64,000 nucleotides of DNA, taken from positions 2,666,001 to 2,730,000 of the forward strand of contig NZ_CP023701.1 of NCBI RefSeq assembly GCF_008704535.1. The letters are read 5' to 3'. The position numbers were made by a program, and so were the translations under genes. Position 1 is the stretch's first letter. Each line of letters opens with the position of its first letter. This document shows, piece by piece, positions 27,388-35,717 of this stretch. Below the pieces are notes generated by a model. It worked only from the letters and a program-made list of their open reading frames with translations. It had not been told where the DNA came from and made no database searches. Source of the stretch: Streptomyces subrutilus (GTDB lineage: Bacteria; Actinomycetota; Actinomycetes; Streptomycetales; Streptomycetaceae).

Positions 27388-27920
27388 GCCGCCACGTTGG
27401 CGCGGGTGGCGCAGCGGTCGGAGCAGTAGCGGCGCGACCGGTTGGTGGAGGTGTCGAGGTAGGCGTTGCGGCAGGGCGCCGCCTGGCACAGGCCGAGCCG
27501 CTCGGGGCCGTGCGCGGTCAGGTGGAAGGCCAGGCCGAAGGAGGCCATGGCGGCGTAGCCCGCGGAGGCGTTCGAGGGGTGCTCGGCGAGGTGGATGTGC
27601 CAGTCGGGGCGGCCGTCGTCGTCGAGGATCTCGTGGCCGGAGACCTGGGGGCTGACCGGGAACTCCATCAGGAGCGAGTTCAGCAGGTCCACGGCGAGCA
27701 CGTGGTCGCCGCCGTCGGCGGCCTCGAAGACGGCGCGCAGCCGGCCGCGCACGTTGCGGAAGCGGGTGACGTCGGTGTCGGTGACGCGGCGCGCCATCTG
27801 CACGCTGGGGCCGAACAGGGCGCGGACGGCGTCCACCGAGGTGAGCGCGTCCTTGTTGCGGGCCGGCTCCTCGGTGTTGACCAGGCGCACGGCGTAGTCC
27901 GAGTAATGGGCCAGTTCCAC
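27291..27920 (-). CDS. CGNR zinc-finger (ABATE-domain) transcriptional regulator
   Basis: A 209-residue protein with an N-terminal ABATE-like domain (about 5-140) and a C-terminal CGNR-type zinc finger (LGLCQAAPCRNAYLDTSTN, then RRYCSDRCATRANVAAYRARK). Proteins of this type are predicted stress-related DNA-binding regulators; targets are unknown. The GTG at 27920 has AAGGA upstream. The 3' end overlaps sodX by 97 bases in the opposite direction. Confidence 0.88.
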   Translation of the reverse strand: MELAHYSDYAVRLVNTEEPARNKDALTSVDAVRALFGPSVQMARRVTDTDVTRFRNVRGRLRAVFEAADGGDHVLAVDLLNSLLMEFPVSPQVSGHEILDDDGRPDWHIHLAEHPSNASAGYAAMASFGLAFHLTAHGPERLGLCQAAPCRNAYLDTSTNRSRRYCSDRCATRANVAAYRARKRLEAEGSARSGRTADSAQDSRALSDR

Positions 27921-28008
27921 TAGTAGTCCTTACGGCTGCGGATTGGTGTCTCGGTAACGACTGACACGGATACGAGGGTATTACGTACGGCGGGTGGAGG
28001 GGTGCGTG

Positions 28009-28276
28009 ATGACGGATACGACCAGGGCCGGACCCCGGGCCGGGACCGACTGGCAGGCATGGCAGGCCTGGCAGGACAGCTGGGACCGGCTTCAGGAGTG
28101 GTACGTGCCGGACCGCGAGGAGCGGTTCCGGGTGATGCCGGACATGGCCGAGGCCCTCGTGGGCACGTCCCCCCGGGTGCTGGATCTGGCGTGCGGTACG
28201 GGAAGTATCACGGATCGGCTCCTCAAGCGGTTCCCGGACGCCACGAGCACGGGCGTCGATCTCGACCCGGCGCTCG
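28009..28276 (+). pseudogene. SAM-dependent methyltransferase, 5' fragment
   Basis: From the ATG at 28009 (GGAGGGG upstream) the frame encodes a class I methyltransferase N-terminus: W-rich helix, EERFRVMPDMAEALV, motif I VLDLACGTGSI and acidic loop GVDLDPAL. At about 28273 similarity stops abruptly: a T-rich AT-richer stretch (CTCGTTTTTGATCTAG) begins and the frame ends at 28316. The matching C-terminal fragment is found at 29632-29763, so the gene was split by an insertion and partly deleted. Confidence 0.8.
28262..28272. repeat. Left copy of TCGACCCGGCG, candidate attachment-core repeat
   Basis: This 11-mer lies at the break in the methyltransferase gene and recurs at 29616-29626, at the other border of the inserted segment. 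It could be the duplicated core of a recombination site, or chance in GC-rich DNA. Confidence 0.35.
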
Positions 28277-28314
28277 TTTTTGATCTAGCACGACGAACGC
28301 CCGAACACACGTGA

Positions 28315-28355
28315 GCCCCGCCCACCTGCCAGATGAGACGGCAGGTGAACGGGGC
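28315..28355. terminator. Hairpin terminator at left end of the decayed element
   Basis: GCCCCG-CC-CACCTGCC (28315-28330) pairs with GGCAGGTG-AA-CGGGGC (28340-28355), with a nine-base loop. It lies 16 bases beyond the stop of the small reverse ORF at 28372, which supports that ORF being a former gene. Confidence 0.72.
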
Positions 28356-28371
28356 GTTGGGCTGTTCGGGG

Positions 28372-28503
28372 TCAGCAGGCCGCGCAGGCCACGTTGCGGG
28401 GCTCGCCGGTCACGGCCTCGACGATGACCGTCACGCCGCCGCCGCGCGGGCAGACCCTGCGGAATCGTCGGCCGGCACCCTTCACGGTCCGGCAGGTATC
28501 CAT
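28372..28503 (-). CDS. Small hypothetical protein (43 aa) in the decayed element
   Basis: ATG at 28503 to TGA at 28372 encodes MDTCRTVKGAGRRFRRVCPR then GGGVTVIVEAVTGEPRNVAC and AAC. It is basic with four cysteines, including a terminal CAAC. A terminator hairpin follows directly. No homologue is recognised; it may be intact or a remnant. Confidence 0.45.
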   Translation of the reverse strand: MDTCRTVKGAGRRFRRVCPRGGGVTVIVEAVTGEPRNVACAAC

Positions 28504-28805
28504 CAGCGTGGCCACCCGTGTGGCCGCAGACCTCTACCCACCGCAAACAGCTGTTGCAGGAATGGCAGCGGCAGCGCGAGTCGGAGCGGCCCAAGCACCA
28601 GTCACACCACGCGGAGCCCTTCTCCCGCACTCGCCGGCGGAGCCTCGCAGCAGCGTCATGCCGGGCCGCTCGTCGTCGGCCCGGGCACGGCGGGTGCGGA
28701 TACTCGGTCGCCCTCCTACGCCCCGTGGTGAGCCGTGCAGCGCCCTCGATGGGTCGCGGGCTCGGCGCAGTCGGTACAGCGCATGTGGGCCCCTGTCAGT
28801 GTCAT
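28504..28805 (-). pseudogene. Cysteine-rich zinc-finger/HNH-like remnants in the decayed element
   Basis: In one reverse frame from 28784 the peptide MRCTDCAEPATHRGRCTAHH followed by a stop looks like the start of phage HNH-type proteins. In another frame downstream, ARHDAAARLRRRVREKGSAW then CDWCLGR and CRCHSCNSC continue the same kind of protein. Reading both together suggests a frameshifted HNH/zinc-finger gene, but no single intact frame exists. Confidence 0.4.
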
Positions 28806-28821
28806 GTCTTAGGTTGGTCGG

Positions 28822-28995
28822 ATGACTACAACCAATGAGGCAGCCGAGCCCGCTCCGGGCTACCGCCGTTCTGCCGGACGCTGCCAAACGTGCGGTCTCG
28901 GTCTCCAGTGGGAGGCTTACAGCCGGACCGCGCTGGTCGACAGCAACGGACAGACGTACTGCGAGCCCGTACGTGGGATGCACACCGTCGACTAG
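28822..28995 (+). CDS. Small hypothetical protein (57 aa) with CxxC motif
   Basis: ATG at 28822 to TAG at 28995 encodes a 57-residue peptide, MTTTNEAAEPAPGYRRSAGR followed by CQTCGLGLQWEAYS and later SNGQTYCEPVRGMHTVD. CQTC plus a later Cys suggests half a zinc ribbon. It lies within the decayed element and resembles small accessory proteins of actinomycete phages and integrative plasmids. Function unknown. Confidence 0.5.
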   Translation: MTTTNEAAEPAPGYRRSAGRCQTCGLGLQWEAYSRTALVDSNGQTYCEPVRGMHTVD

Positions 28996-29440
28996 CACCC
29001 GCCCCCGGACTTGAACCCGGGAACTCTGCGGCCGACATCCCCGAGCGGGGCCGGGGCCGCGCACCCCTGGCCGTTGGGTCGGCGGACGAAAAGGGCGCCA
29101 CCAGGTAGCGTCAGTTTTGGTTGAAAAGCTCTGTGCTCGCCGCGGTCCTGGTGCTCGTTGTCCTGGCCGGCGAACCGGTCCGGGCATGGGGACTCCACCG
29201 CCTACGGCCCCTCTCGGCGCCCGGGTCGGGACGGTTACCCGTGAGCGGTGCAGTCCCCGCGCTCTACCGCATGACCCCTGCGGCCACCCCGGTATCGGTG
29301 GGGTGCGTGGTGCACGGGCAGAGCTGGTGAGAGAGAGCACTCGGTCCGCCGTTCACGCTGTGGTGGGGTGCGCGGTGGTCCCGCTCCCGGAAGGTGTGGA
29401 AGGCGAATGCTTCTCCTGCCTCTCGGGCCTTCGGGTCGTT

Positions 29441-29629
29441 CGCCTTTCCCTGGTAGTGGAGGGCGAAGATTTCCTGCGTGGCAGGAAACAGCACCCCCGC
29501 ACGGTTCAGCCGGGCCGCTTCCGTGTGGACCGCTACCGTGCCCGTCTCGTCGGCGAGGATGCGCTGCGCCACGTCGCGGATGATCAGCGCGGCCACGGGA
29601 TCCACCTCGACGTGATCGACCCGGCGGCG
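29441..29629 (-). pseudogene. Serine site-specific recombinase fragment
   Basis: The reverse frame reads RRRVDHVEVDPVAALIIRDV, then AQRILADETGTVAVHTEAARLNRAGVLFPA. This is the linker of the 'recombinase' domain of large serine integrases (pattern VDP.AA.I.RDVA.RIL ... A..LN..GV). The N-terminal resolvase catalytic domain with its Ser and the zinc ribbon are both absent. It marks the right end of the decayed element and is presumably its former integrase. Confidence 0.72.
29616..29626. repeat. Right copy of TCGACCCGGCG, candidate attachment-core repeat
   Basis: Identical to 28262-28272. It lies at the border between the recombinase fragment and the methyltransferase 3' fragment. See the left copy for caveats. 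Confidence 0.35.
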
Positions 29630-29631
29630 GA

Positions 29632-29763
29632 GTGCGGACGGACGAACTGGTACCCGACGGCGACACTCCCCCGGAGGGCTGGCAGGTCGGCACCCTGCCG
29701 GACGCGGGCTTCGCGGAGGCCCGTACGGTCTGGCGCTCGCCCTCGGACGGCCTGGTCCCAGGT
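29632..29763 (+). pseudogene. SAM-dependent methyltransferase, 3' fragment
   Basis: The plus-strand frame encodes EGWQVGTLPDAGFAEARTVW followed by RSPSDGLV, which matches the C-terminal end of class I methyltransferases ('L..AGFAEA..VWRSPSD.LV'). It is in the same orientation as the 5' fragment at 28009. About 130 residues between the two fragments are missing, so the gene is dead. The true stop is unclear. Confidence 0.68.
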
Positions 29764-29833
29764 CCGGCGGCGGTGTGCTCATGCCGACACCGTGTCCGCC
29801 TCGTCGAAGGCCCTACCGTCGTCGCGGGAGACT

Positions 29834-29903
29834 GCGGGAGGCGGCTGGTCGTCATCCGTGTGTCTCAGGCGGGAGGCGGCTGGTCGTCGTCCGTGTGTTT
29901 CAG
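29834..29903. repeat. 35-bp tandem duplication at the 3' end of the marR gene
   Basis: Two 35-bp copies (29834-29868, 29869-29903) differ at two positions. The duplication spans the stop codon of the MarR gene, so the second copy now encodes the C-terminus (HTDDDQPPPA). Confidence 0.9.
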
Positions 29904-30383
29904 GCGGGTGAGGACGTCGTCGGCGAGCCGCGTCAGCAGTCGGCCGAGTTCCGCGCGGTCCTGCTCGGGCCAGTGGCTGATGGTCTCGGTGAACCAGCCG
30001 ATCATGGATGCGGTGTAGCGGTCGGTGGCCTCGCGTCCTTGGGCGGTGGCCTCGATCAGGCGGGCGCGCTTGTCGTGCGGGTCCTCGATGCGCCGTACCA
30101 GGCCGCGCCGCTCCAGGGCCTGCACCTGGCGGGTGACGTGGGGCCCGGCCAGTTGGACGCGGTCGGCGATCTCCCCGACGCGCAGGGGGCCGTCCGACCC
30201 GCCCAGGGCCAGGAGGACGGTGATCGCGGGGCGGTCCTTGCTCAGGCCCGCCGTCTCGGCGGCCTGTTCGACGACGCGCCCCTTGGCCAGGGCGTTGCCG
30301 AGGTGTGCGATGCGGGGCAGGGCTGCTAGAGCCTGCTCTCCGGGCGGGGCGGTGGGGTAGCCGTCCGGCGCGTTCGCGTGCAC
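29865..30383 (-). CDS. MarR family transcriptional regulator
   Basis: A 172-residue protein with the MarR winged helix: SKDRPAITVLLAL, LRVGEIADRVQLAGPHVTRQVQALERRGLVRR and the wing DPHDKRARLIEAT. GTG at 30383. It is divergent from an FAD monooxygenase gene; two nearly identical 17-bp palindromes in the 118-base gap are the likely operators for both genes. MarR proteins of this kind respond to phenolic or antibiotic-like ligands, and the monooxygenase may inactivate the inducer. The C-terminus lies in a tandem duplication. Confidence 0.9.
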   Translation of the reverse strand: MHANAPDGYPTAPPGEQALAALPRIAHLGNALAKGRVVEQAAETAGLSKDRPAITVLLALGGSDGPLRVGEIADRVQLAGPHVTRQVQALERRGLVRRIEDPHDKRARLIEATAQGREATDRYTASMIGWFTETISHWPEQDRAELGRLLTRLADDVLTRLKHTDDDQPPPA

Positions 30384-30398
30384 AGTGCCTCCATTTGC

Positions 30399-30415
30399 TT
30401 ACCTGCCGCAGGTAA
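30399..30415. promoter_or_regulatory. MarR operator 1
   Basis: TTACCTG-CCG-CAGGTAA is a perfect palindrome 16 bases upstream of the marR start. It shares TTACCT...AGGTAA with a second site 70 bp away. Confidence 0.78.
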
Positions 30416-30468
30416 CTATACCCTCGACGCGATCGACCTTATCGCGATCCCGCTTCGGGTCATTTTGA

Positions 30469-30485
30469 TTACCTGAAGTAGGTAA
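30469..30485. promoter_or_regulatory. MarR operator 2
   Basis: TTACCT-GAAGT-AGGTAA lies 17 bases upstream of the monooxygenase ATG. Together with operator 1 it brackets the divergent promoter region; centre spacing is 70 bp. Confidence 0.78.
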
Positions 30486-30501
30486 CTAGCTGGGAGGAAT
30501 C

Positions 30502-31689
30502 ATGACCCGCACAGCCAACCGGAGGGTGCTCATCTCGGGTGCCAGCATCGCCGGCCCCGCCCTGGCCTACTGGCTCAGCCGCTACGGATTCGAGGTGACC
30601 GTCGTCGAGAAGGCGTCCGCGATCCGCGGCGGCGGCTACGCCATCGACATCCGCGGGACGGCCCTCGGCGTCGTCGACCGCATGGGCCTGCTTCCGCGCC
30701 TGCGCGAGAAGCATGTCGGCACCCAGAAACTCACTTTCGTGAACCCGGACGGCACGCCCGTCACGGCGGTGAGCCCCGAGGCGATCGCCGGCGGCGACCC
30801 GGGAGCAGACATCGAAGTGCGACGCGGCGACCTCGCGGACGCCCTCTACGACGTGTGCCGCGACCGCGTCGACTTCCGCTTCGGGGACTCCATCGCCACC
30901 CTGGAGGATCGGGGCGACCGGGTCGACGTCTCCTTCGACGGTGGTGACAGCCGTACCTTCGACCTGGTCATCGGCGCGGACGGGCTGCACTCCAACACCC
31001 GAGGGCTGGCCTTCGGCCCCGAGGAGCCGTACCTGAGCTACCTCGGCCACGTCGTCGCCGTCTTCACCGTTCCGAACGACTTCGACCTGGCCCACGAGGG
31101 ACTCATCTGGAACGTTCCCGGCAAGGTCGCAGCGCTCTACGCCCACGAACCCGATGACTCGGTGCACGGGTTCCTCGCCTTCCGGCAGAAGGACATGCCC
31201 TTCGCCGCCCACCCCACGCCCGAAGCGCAGCGCGAACTGGTCGCCGCCAACTACCCCGAAACCGCCTGGCACATCCCGTACCTGATCGACGCCATGCGCA
31301 CCGCCGACGACCTCTTCTTCGACGCCGTGTGCCAGACCCGCATGCCCACCTGGTCGCGCGGCAGGGTCGCCCTCGTCGGCGACGCCGCCTTCGCCACCTC
31401 GTTCCTGTCCGGCCAGGGCTCCAGCGTCTCCCTCGTCGGGGCCTACGTCCTGGCCGGCGAACTGGCCCGGAACGCCGATCACACCGCCGCGTTCGCCTCC
31501 TATGAACGCACGGCACGCCCCTTCATCGAAGAGAACCAGGCCACCGCCGGCGAGGGAGGCACGGCCCTGATCCCCGGCACCCAGGCCATGCTCGACGCAC
31601 GCAACCACGCCCTGAACGACCCCACCACCCTCGCCGGAGAGCGCAGCTCCATATACACGAGCCTGACCCTGCCCGACTACACCGTCTAG
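30502..31689 (+). CDS. FAD-dependent monooxygenase (TetX/PHBH-like)
   Basis: A 395-residue flavoprotein hydroxylase. Rossmann motif LISGASIAGPALAYWLSRYGFEVTVVEK (GxSxxG; about residues 10-36), mid-protein DLVIGADGLHSNTR (DG motif) and RVALVGDAAFATSFLSGQG (GD motif) are all present. Such enzymes hydroxylate aromatic compounds or drugs using NAD(P)H and O2; the substrate is unknown. ATG at 30502 with GGGAGGA upstream. It is likely repressed by the divergent MarR protein. Its TAG stop uses the target TA plus the first base of the adjacent IS. Confidence 0.92.
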   Translation: MTRTANRRVLISGASIAGPALAYWLSRYGFEVTVVEKASAIRGGGYAIDIRGTALGVVDRMGLLPRLREKHVGTQKLTFVNPDGTPVTAVSPEAIAGGDPGADIEVRRGDLADALYDVCRDRVDFRFGDSIATLEDRGDRVDVSFDGGDSRTFDLVIGADGLHSNTRGLAFGPEEPYLSYLGHVVAVFTVPNDFDLAHEGLIWNVPGKVAALYAHEPDDSVHGFLAFRQKDMPFAAHPTPEAQRELVAANYPETAWHIPYLIDAMRTADDLFFDAVCQTRMPTWSRGRVALVGDAAFATSFLSGQGSSVSLVGAYVLAGELARNADHTAAFASYERTARPFIEENQATAGEGGTALIPGTQAMLDARNHALNDPTTLAGERSSIYTSLTLPDYTV

Positions 31690-32777
31690 TGACCTGAGTC
31701 TGAGATTCGGTGGCAGTAGGCGGCGACTTTGTCGAGGATTTCGTCGGCTGTCTTCGTCCAGACGAAGGGCCTGGGCTGGTCGTTCCAGTCGCTCAGCCAG
31801 GCCCGGATGTCGCGTTCGAGGGCCTGGACGGAGCGGTGGACTCCCCGCTTGAGCTTCTTTTGTGTGAGCTCGGCGAACCACCGCTCGACCAGGTTGAGCC
31901 AGGACGCGCTGGTGGGTGTGAAGTGCAGGTGGAACCGCGGGTGGGCCAGCAGCCACTTCTTGATGTCCGGCGTCTTGTGGGTCGCGTAGTTGTCGAGGAT
32001 CAGATGGACCTGAAGATCCGCCGGGACCTCTTTGTCGACCTTGGTCAGGAACTTCTTGAACTCGGCGGCCCGGTGGCGGCGGTGGAGTGATCCGATGACC
32101 TTGCCGGTGGCGACCTCCAGGGCCGCGAAGAGGGTGGTGGTGCCGGCGCGGATGTAGTCGTGACTACGGCGCTCGGGAACGCCGGGCATCATGGGCAGGA
32201 CCGGCTGGGACCGGTCCAGGGCCTGGATCTGCGACTTCTCGTCCACGCAGAGGACCAAAGCCTTCTCCGGCGGGTCGAGGTAGAGACCGACCACGTCACG
32301 GACCTTGTCGATGAACAGCGGGTCCGTCGACAGTTTGAACGTTTGGGACCGGTGCGGGGCCAGCGCGAACGCCCGCCAGATCCTCGAGACCGTCGACTGG
32401 GACATCCCGGTTGCCGCGGCCATCGACCTCGTCGACCAATGCGTCGCGTTCTTCGGCGTCTCTTCCAGGGTTTTGACGATGACCCGCTCGACATCCGCGT
32501 CGGTGATCTTCCGCGGGACACCCGGACGCGGCTCGTCGCCCAGCCCGTCCAGGCCGTGCTCCAGGAAACGCCGCCGCCACGTGCGGACCGTGTCCGGAGC
32601 GATCCCCAGCCGCCGCGACACCTCCATGACCGAGTGCCCACCCGCGCACTCCAACACGATCCGCGACCGCTGAGCCAAAGCCTGGGCCGTCGAGCGACGA
32701 CGCAACCAACCCTCCAACACAGCCCGCTGGGCATCAGTGACCGACAACGGCGGAATCTTCGGACCCGGACGACTCAT
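31686..32777 (-). CDS. IS630-family transposase, copy 1
   Basis: A 363-residue DDE transposase. An N-terminal helix-turn-helix pair (LSVTDAQRAVLEGWLRRRST; HSVMEVSRRLGIAPDTVRTWRRRFLEHG) precedes the catalytic core with Asp179 (LCVDEKS), Asp262 (LILDNYATHK) and Glu298 (WLNLVERWF), the DDE signature of IS630/Tc1-mariner. The reading frame inside the IS has no stop codon: TAG is made by the target TA plus the flanking host base. It is convergent with the monooxygenase. The protein is identical in sequence to copy 2 as far as I can see, so it is probably active. Confidence 0.95.
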   Translation of the reverse strand: MSRPGPKIPPLSVTDAQRAVLEGWLRRRSTAQALAQRSRIVLECAGGHSVMEVSRRLGIAPDTVRTWRRRFLEHGLDGLGDEPRPGVPRKITDADVERVIVKTLEETPKNATHWSTRSMAAATGMSQSTVSRIWRAFALAPHRSQTFKLSTDPLFIDKVRDVVGLYLDPPEKALVLCVDEKSQIQALDRSQPVLPMMPGVPERRSHDYIRAGTTTLFAALEVATGKVIGSLHRRHRAAEFKKFLTKVDKEVPADLQVHLILDNYATHKTPDIKKWLLAHPRFHLHFTPTSASWLNLVERWFAELTQKKLKRGVHRSVQALERDIRAWLSDWNDQPRPFVWTKTADEILDKVAAYCHRISDSGH

Positions 32778-32811
32778 ACCGAACCAACGACAAACCTCAG
32801 ACTCAGGTCAC
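31689..32811 (-). mobile_element. IS630-family insertion sequence, copy 1
   Basis: The 1123-bp element has terminal inverted repeats starting GTGACCTGAGTCTGAG (16 bp matching in this copy) and is flanked by TA at 31687-31688 and 32812-32813. The target was CTAG, in the stop codon of the monooxygenase gene; removing the IS and one TA would restore ...GTC TAG. Copy 2 at 39371 has the same length and only about three base differences noticed. Confidence 0.93.
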
Positions 32812-32905
32812 TAGGACTGAAGTAGGGACATGCGCGCGGCTGAGCGGGGGGGGCGGCGCCGGGGGGCGGTGCGGCGCGCGGGTGCGCGGCGGGGCCCGGA
32901 ACGCG

Positions 32906-32941
32906 CCGAGGGGCGGTACGGAGATCCGTACCGCCCCTCGG
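32906..32941. terminator. Terminator downstream of the glutamate ABC operon
   Basis: A 16-bp perfect stem (CCGAGGGGCGGTACGG, 32906-32921, with 32926-32941) and a four-base loop lie 87 bases past the stop of the ATPase gene on the reverse strand. The 32814-33028 gap is otherwise GC-rich, without a credible gene. Confidence 0.85.
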
Positions 32942-33028
32942 GCCGTCCTGCCGGGCCGGCCGGCCACCGGCCGCGGCCTCGACCGACCCGACCGACCTCG
33001 ACCGCCCCGGCCGCCCCGGCCGGCCGCC

Positions 33029-33792
<764 letters not shown>

Positions 33793-33796
<4 letters not shown>

Positions 33797-34743
33797 TTCG
33801 CCACCTCCGTACGGCGGAACATGTTCAGGTTGGCCTTCAGCCGCTGGAGCGGCGTGGGCGGCAGGGAGCGCAGCGATCCGCGGGCGTAGCGGCGCTCCAG
33901 GTAGTACTGCCCGACGCTGAAGACGCTGGTCAGGGCCAGGTACCAGATCGAGGCGACGAAGTACATCTCGATCACCGCGCCGGCCGTGGAGCCGATGTTG
34001 GAGCTGGCCCGCAGGAGCTCGGTGTACTGCACCGCCGAGACCAGGGACGAGGTCTTCAGCATGTTGATGAACTCGTTGCCGGTCGGCGGGATGATCACGC
34101 GCATCGCCTGCGGGAGCACCACGCGGCGCATGGTCTGCGTACGGGTCATGCCCAGGGCGTGCGAGGCCTCGCTCTGGCCCTCGTCGACGGACTGGATGCC
34201 CGCGCGGACGATCTCCGCCATGTAGGCGCCCTCGTTCAGGCCGAGGCCCAGGAGGGCGACCATGAACGGGGTCATGACGTCGACGGTCTCGTTCTTGTAG
34301 ATCGGACCGAGGTTGATGTACTGGAAGATCAGCGGAAGGCTGAACCAGACCAGCAGCTGCACGTAGACCGGGGTGCCGCGGAAGAACCAGATGTACAGCC
34401 AGGACACGAAGCTCGTGACCGGGTTGTTCGAGAGCCGCATCACCGCGAAGAGGATGCCGAGCACGAGGCCCAGCGCCATCGACGAGACGCTGATGATCAC
34501 GGTGTTGCCGAGGCCGGCGATGACCGACGGGTCGAACAGCTTGTCGCCGACCGTCGCCCAGATGACCTTGCCCTGGGAGAAGGCGTAGACGAGCCAGGCC
34601 AGCAGGACGGCGACGACGACGGCGCTGATCCAGCGGCCGTAGTGCCGGACCGGGATGGCCTTGATGGCCTCGTACGGGGTGCCCGCGGCACCGGGCCCGG
34701 CCGGCGGGGTGGCGGCCGGGCCCTTGTCGATCTTGTCAGTCAC
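33793..34743 (-). CDS. Amino-acid ABC transporter permease
   Basis: A 316-residue inner-membrane protein of the HisMQ type. A cytosolic N-terminus (about 40 residues) precedes a first helix ([18 protein letters not shown]) and then the conserved five-helix permease core with the coupling segment [30 protein letters not shown] single permease gene implies a homodimer. GTG at 34743. It lies 29 bases downstream of the binding-protein gene. Confidence 0.94.
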
Positions 34744-34772
34744 GATGACTGCCCTTCAGTGGAGCGCTCGGG

Positions 34773-35717
34773 TCACTTGCCTGCGTTGACCGTGGCGGAC
34801 TGCACGGCGCTGTCCTTGACGTTCCACTTCTCCAGGACCTTGGCGTAGGAGCCGTCCTTGATGATGGCGTCGAGCGCTTCCTTGAGGGCGTCGCGCAGCT
34901 GGGTGTTCTCCTTGGAGACGGCGATGCCGAAGAGGCCGACGTCGCTCTGCTGGCCGCCGACCTCGAAGTCGTTGCCGCCGCCCGAGGTCTTCGCGATGTA
35001 GGCGGCGACCGGGAAGTCGTTCAGGTCGGCCACGGCGCCGCCGGCCTTGACGCGGGTCTGGGCCTCGGCGTCGGTGTCGAACGCCTCGATGGTGAGCTTG
35101 TTGGCGCCGCACTTCTCGGCCTGGGCCTTGAAGGTGTCCTCGTAGATCGTGCCGCGCTGCACGGCGACGGTCTTCCCGCAGAGGTCGTCCAGGGACTTGA
35201 TGTTGTCCGGGTTGCCCTTCTTGAGGATGAGCGAGACGCCGGAGGAGAAGTAGTCGACGAAGTCGACGCCCTTGCCGATCTTCGCGCCCTTGTCGTCCAG
35301 GCCCTCCTGGCGCTTCTTGTTGTCGGTGATCGACGACATGGCGGCGTCCTGGCGGCCGGTCTCCAGCGAGGTGATCAGACCGTCGAAGGTGCCGGAGGCG
35401 AACTCGAACTTCACGCCGAGCTGCTTGCCGAGCTCCGCCGCGATGTCGGGGTCGACACCGACGATCTTGCCGCCCTCGGTGAACTCCATCGGGGCGTACG
35501 CGGCGTCCGTGCCGACCTTGATGACACCGGCGTCCTGGATCTTCTTGGGCAGCTTGGAGAACAGCGGTGCGTCGCTGGTCTTGCCCTTGGTCTCGTTTCC
35601 GCTGTCGGTCTGGTCTCCACAGCCGGTGAGGATCAGGGCGCCGGCGACCGCGATGGCGCCGACCGCCGCGATCCGGGACCGGGCGGCGGTCGAACGACGA
35701 GTGGTGCTAGCGGTCAT
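34773..35717 (-). CDS. Glutamate-type ABC transporter substrate-binding lipoprotein
   Basis: A 314-residue solute-binding protein of cluster 3. The ATG at 35717 (GGAGGAA upstream) starts a lipoprotein signal peptide with lipobox ILTGC. The family signature GVDPDIAAELGKQLGVKFEF follows VGTDAAYAPMEF. It captures a polar amino acid, probably glutamate, outside the membrane and hands it to the permease. It is the first gene of the operon, divergent from malic enzyme across a 523-bp gap. Confidence 0.94.
   Translation of the reverse strand: MTASTTRRSTAARSRIAAVGAIAVAGALILTGCGDQTDSGNETKGKTSDAPLFSKLPKKIQDAGVIKVGTDAAYAPMEFTEGGKIVGVDPDIAAELGKQLGVKFEFASGTFDGLITSLETGRQDAAMSSITDNKKRQEGLDDKGAKIGKGVDFVDYFSSGVSLILKKGNPDNIKSLDDLCGKTVAVQRGTIYEDTFKAQAEKCGANKLTIEAFDTDAEAQTRVKAGGAVADLNDFPVAAYIAKTSGGGNDFEVGGQQSDVGLFGIAVSKENTQLRDALKEALDAIIKDGSYAKVLEKWNVKDSAVQSATVNAGK

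Larger units (their letters stand above)
28273..29631. mobile_element. Decayed integrative element/prophage remnant inside a methyltransferase gene
   Basis: This 1.36-kb segment interrupts the methyltransferase gene and differs from its surroundings in base composition and coding pattern. It holds short cysteine-rich ORFs, a hairpin terminator and, at its right end, a fragment of a serine recombinase. Those are typical parts of actinomycete integrative elements or phages. The borders are estimated from where the two methyltransferase fragments end. A large internal deletion must have taken most of the element. Confidence 0.65.

Noticed and set aside
29000..29045. tRNA-like T-arm (GGTTCAAGTCC on the reverse strand)
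   Set aside because: The T-stem has a G-G mismatch and there is no acceptor, D- or anticodon arm that would fold; it also lies inside a possible reverse reading frame (28992-29198).
29121..29330. Small plus-strand ORF with signal-peptide-like start (MKSSVLAAVLVLVVLAGEPV)
   Set aside because: It starts at TTG without a ribosome site, the rest is Arg/Pro-rich and it lies in the decayed element; chance hydrophobic run is more likely.
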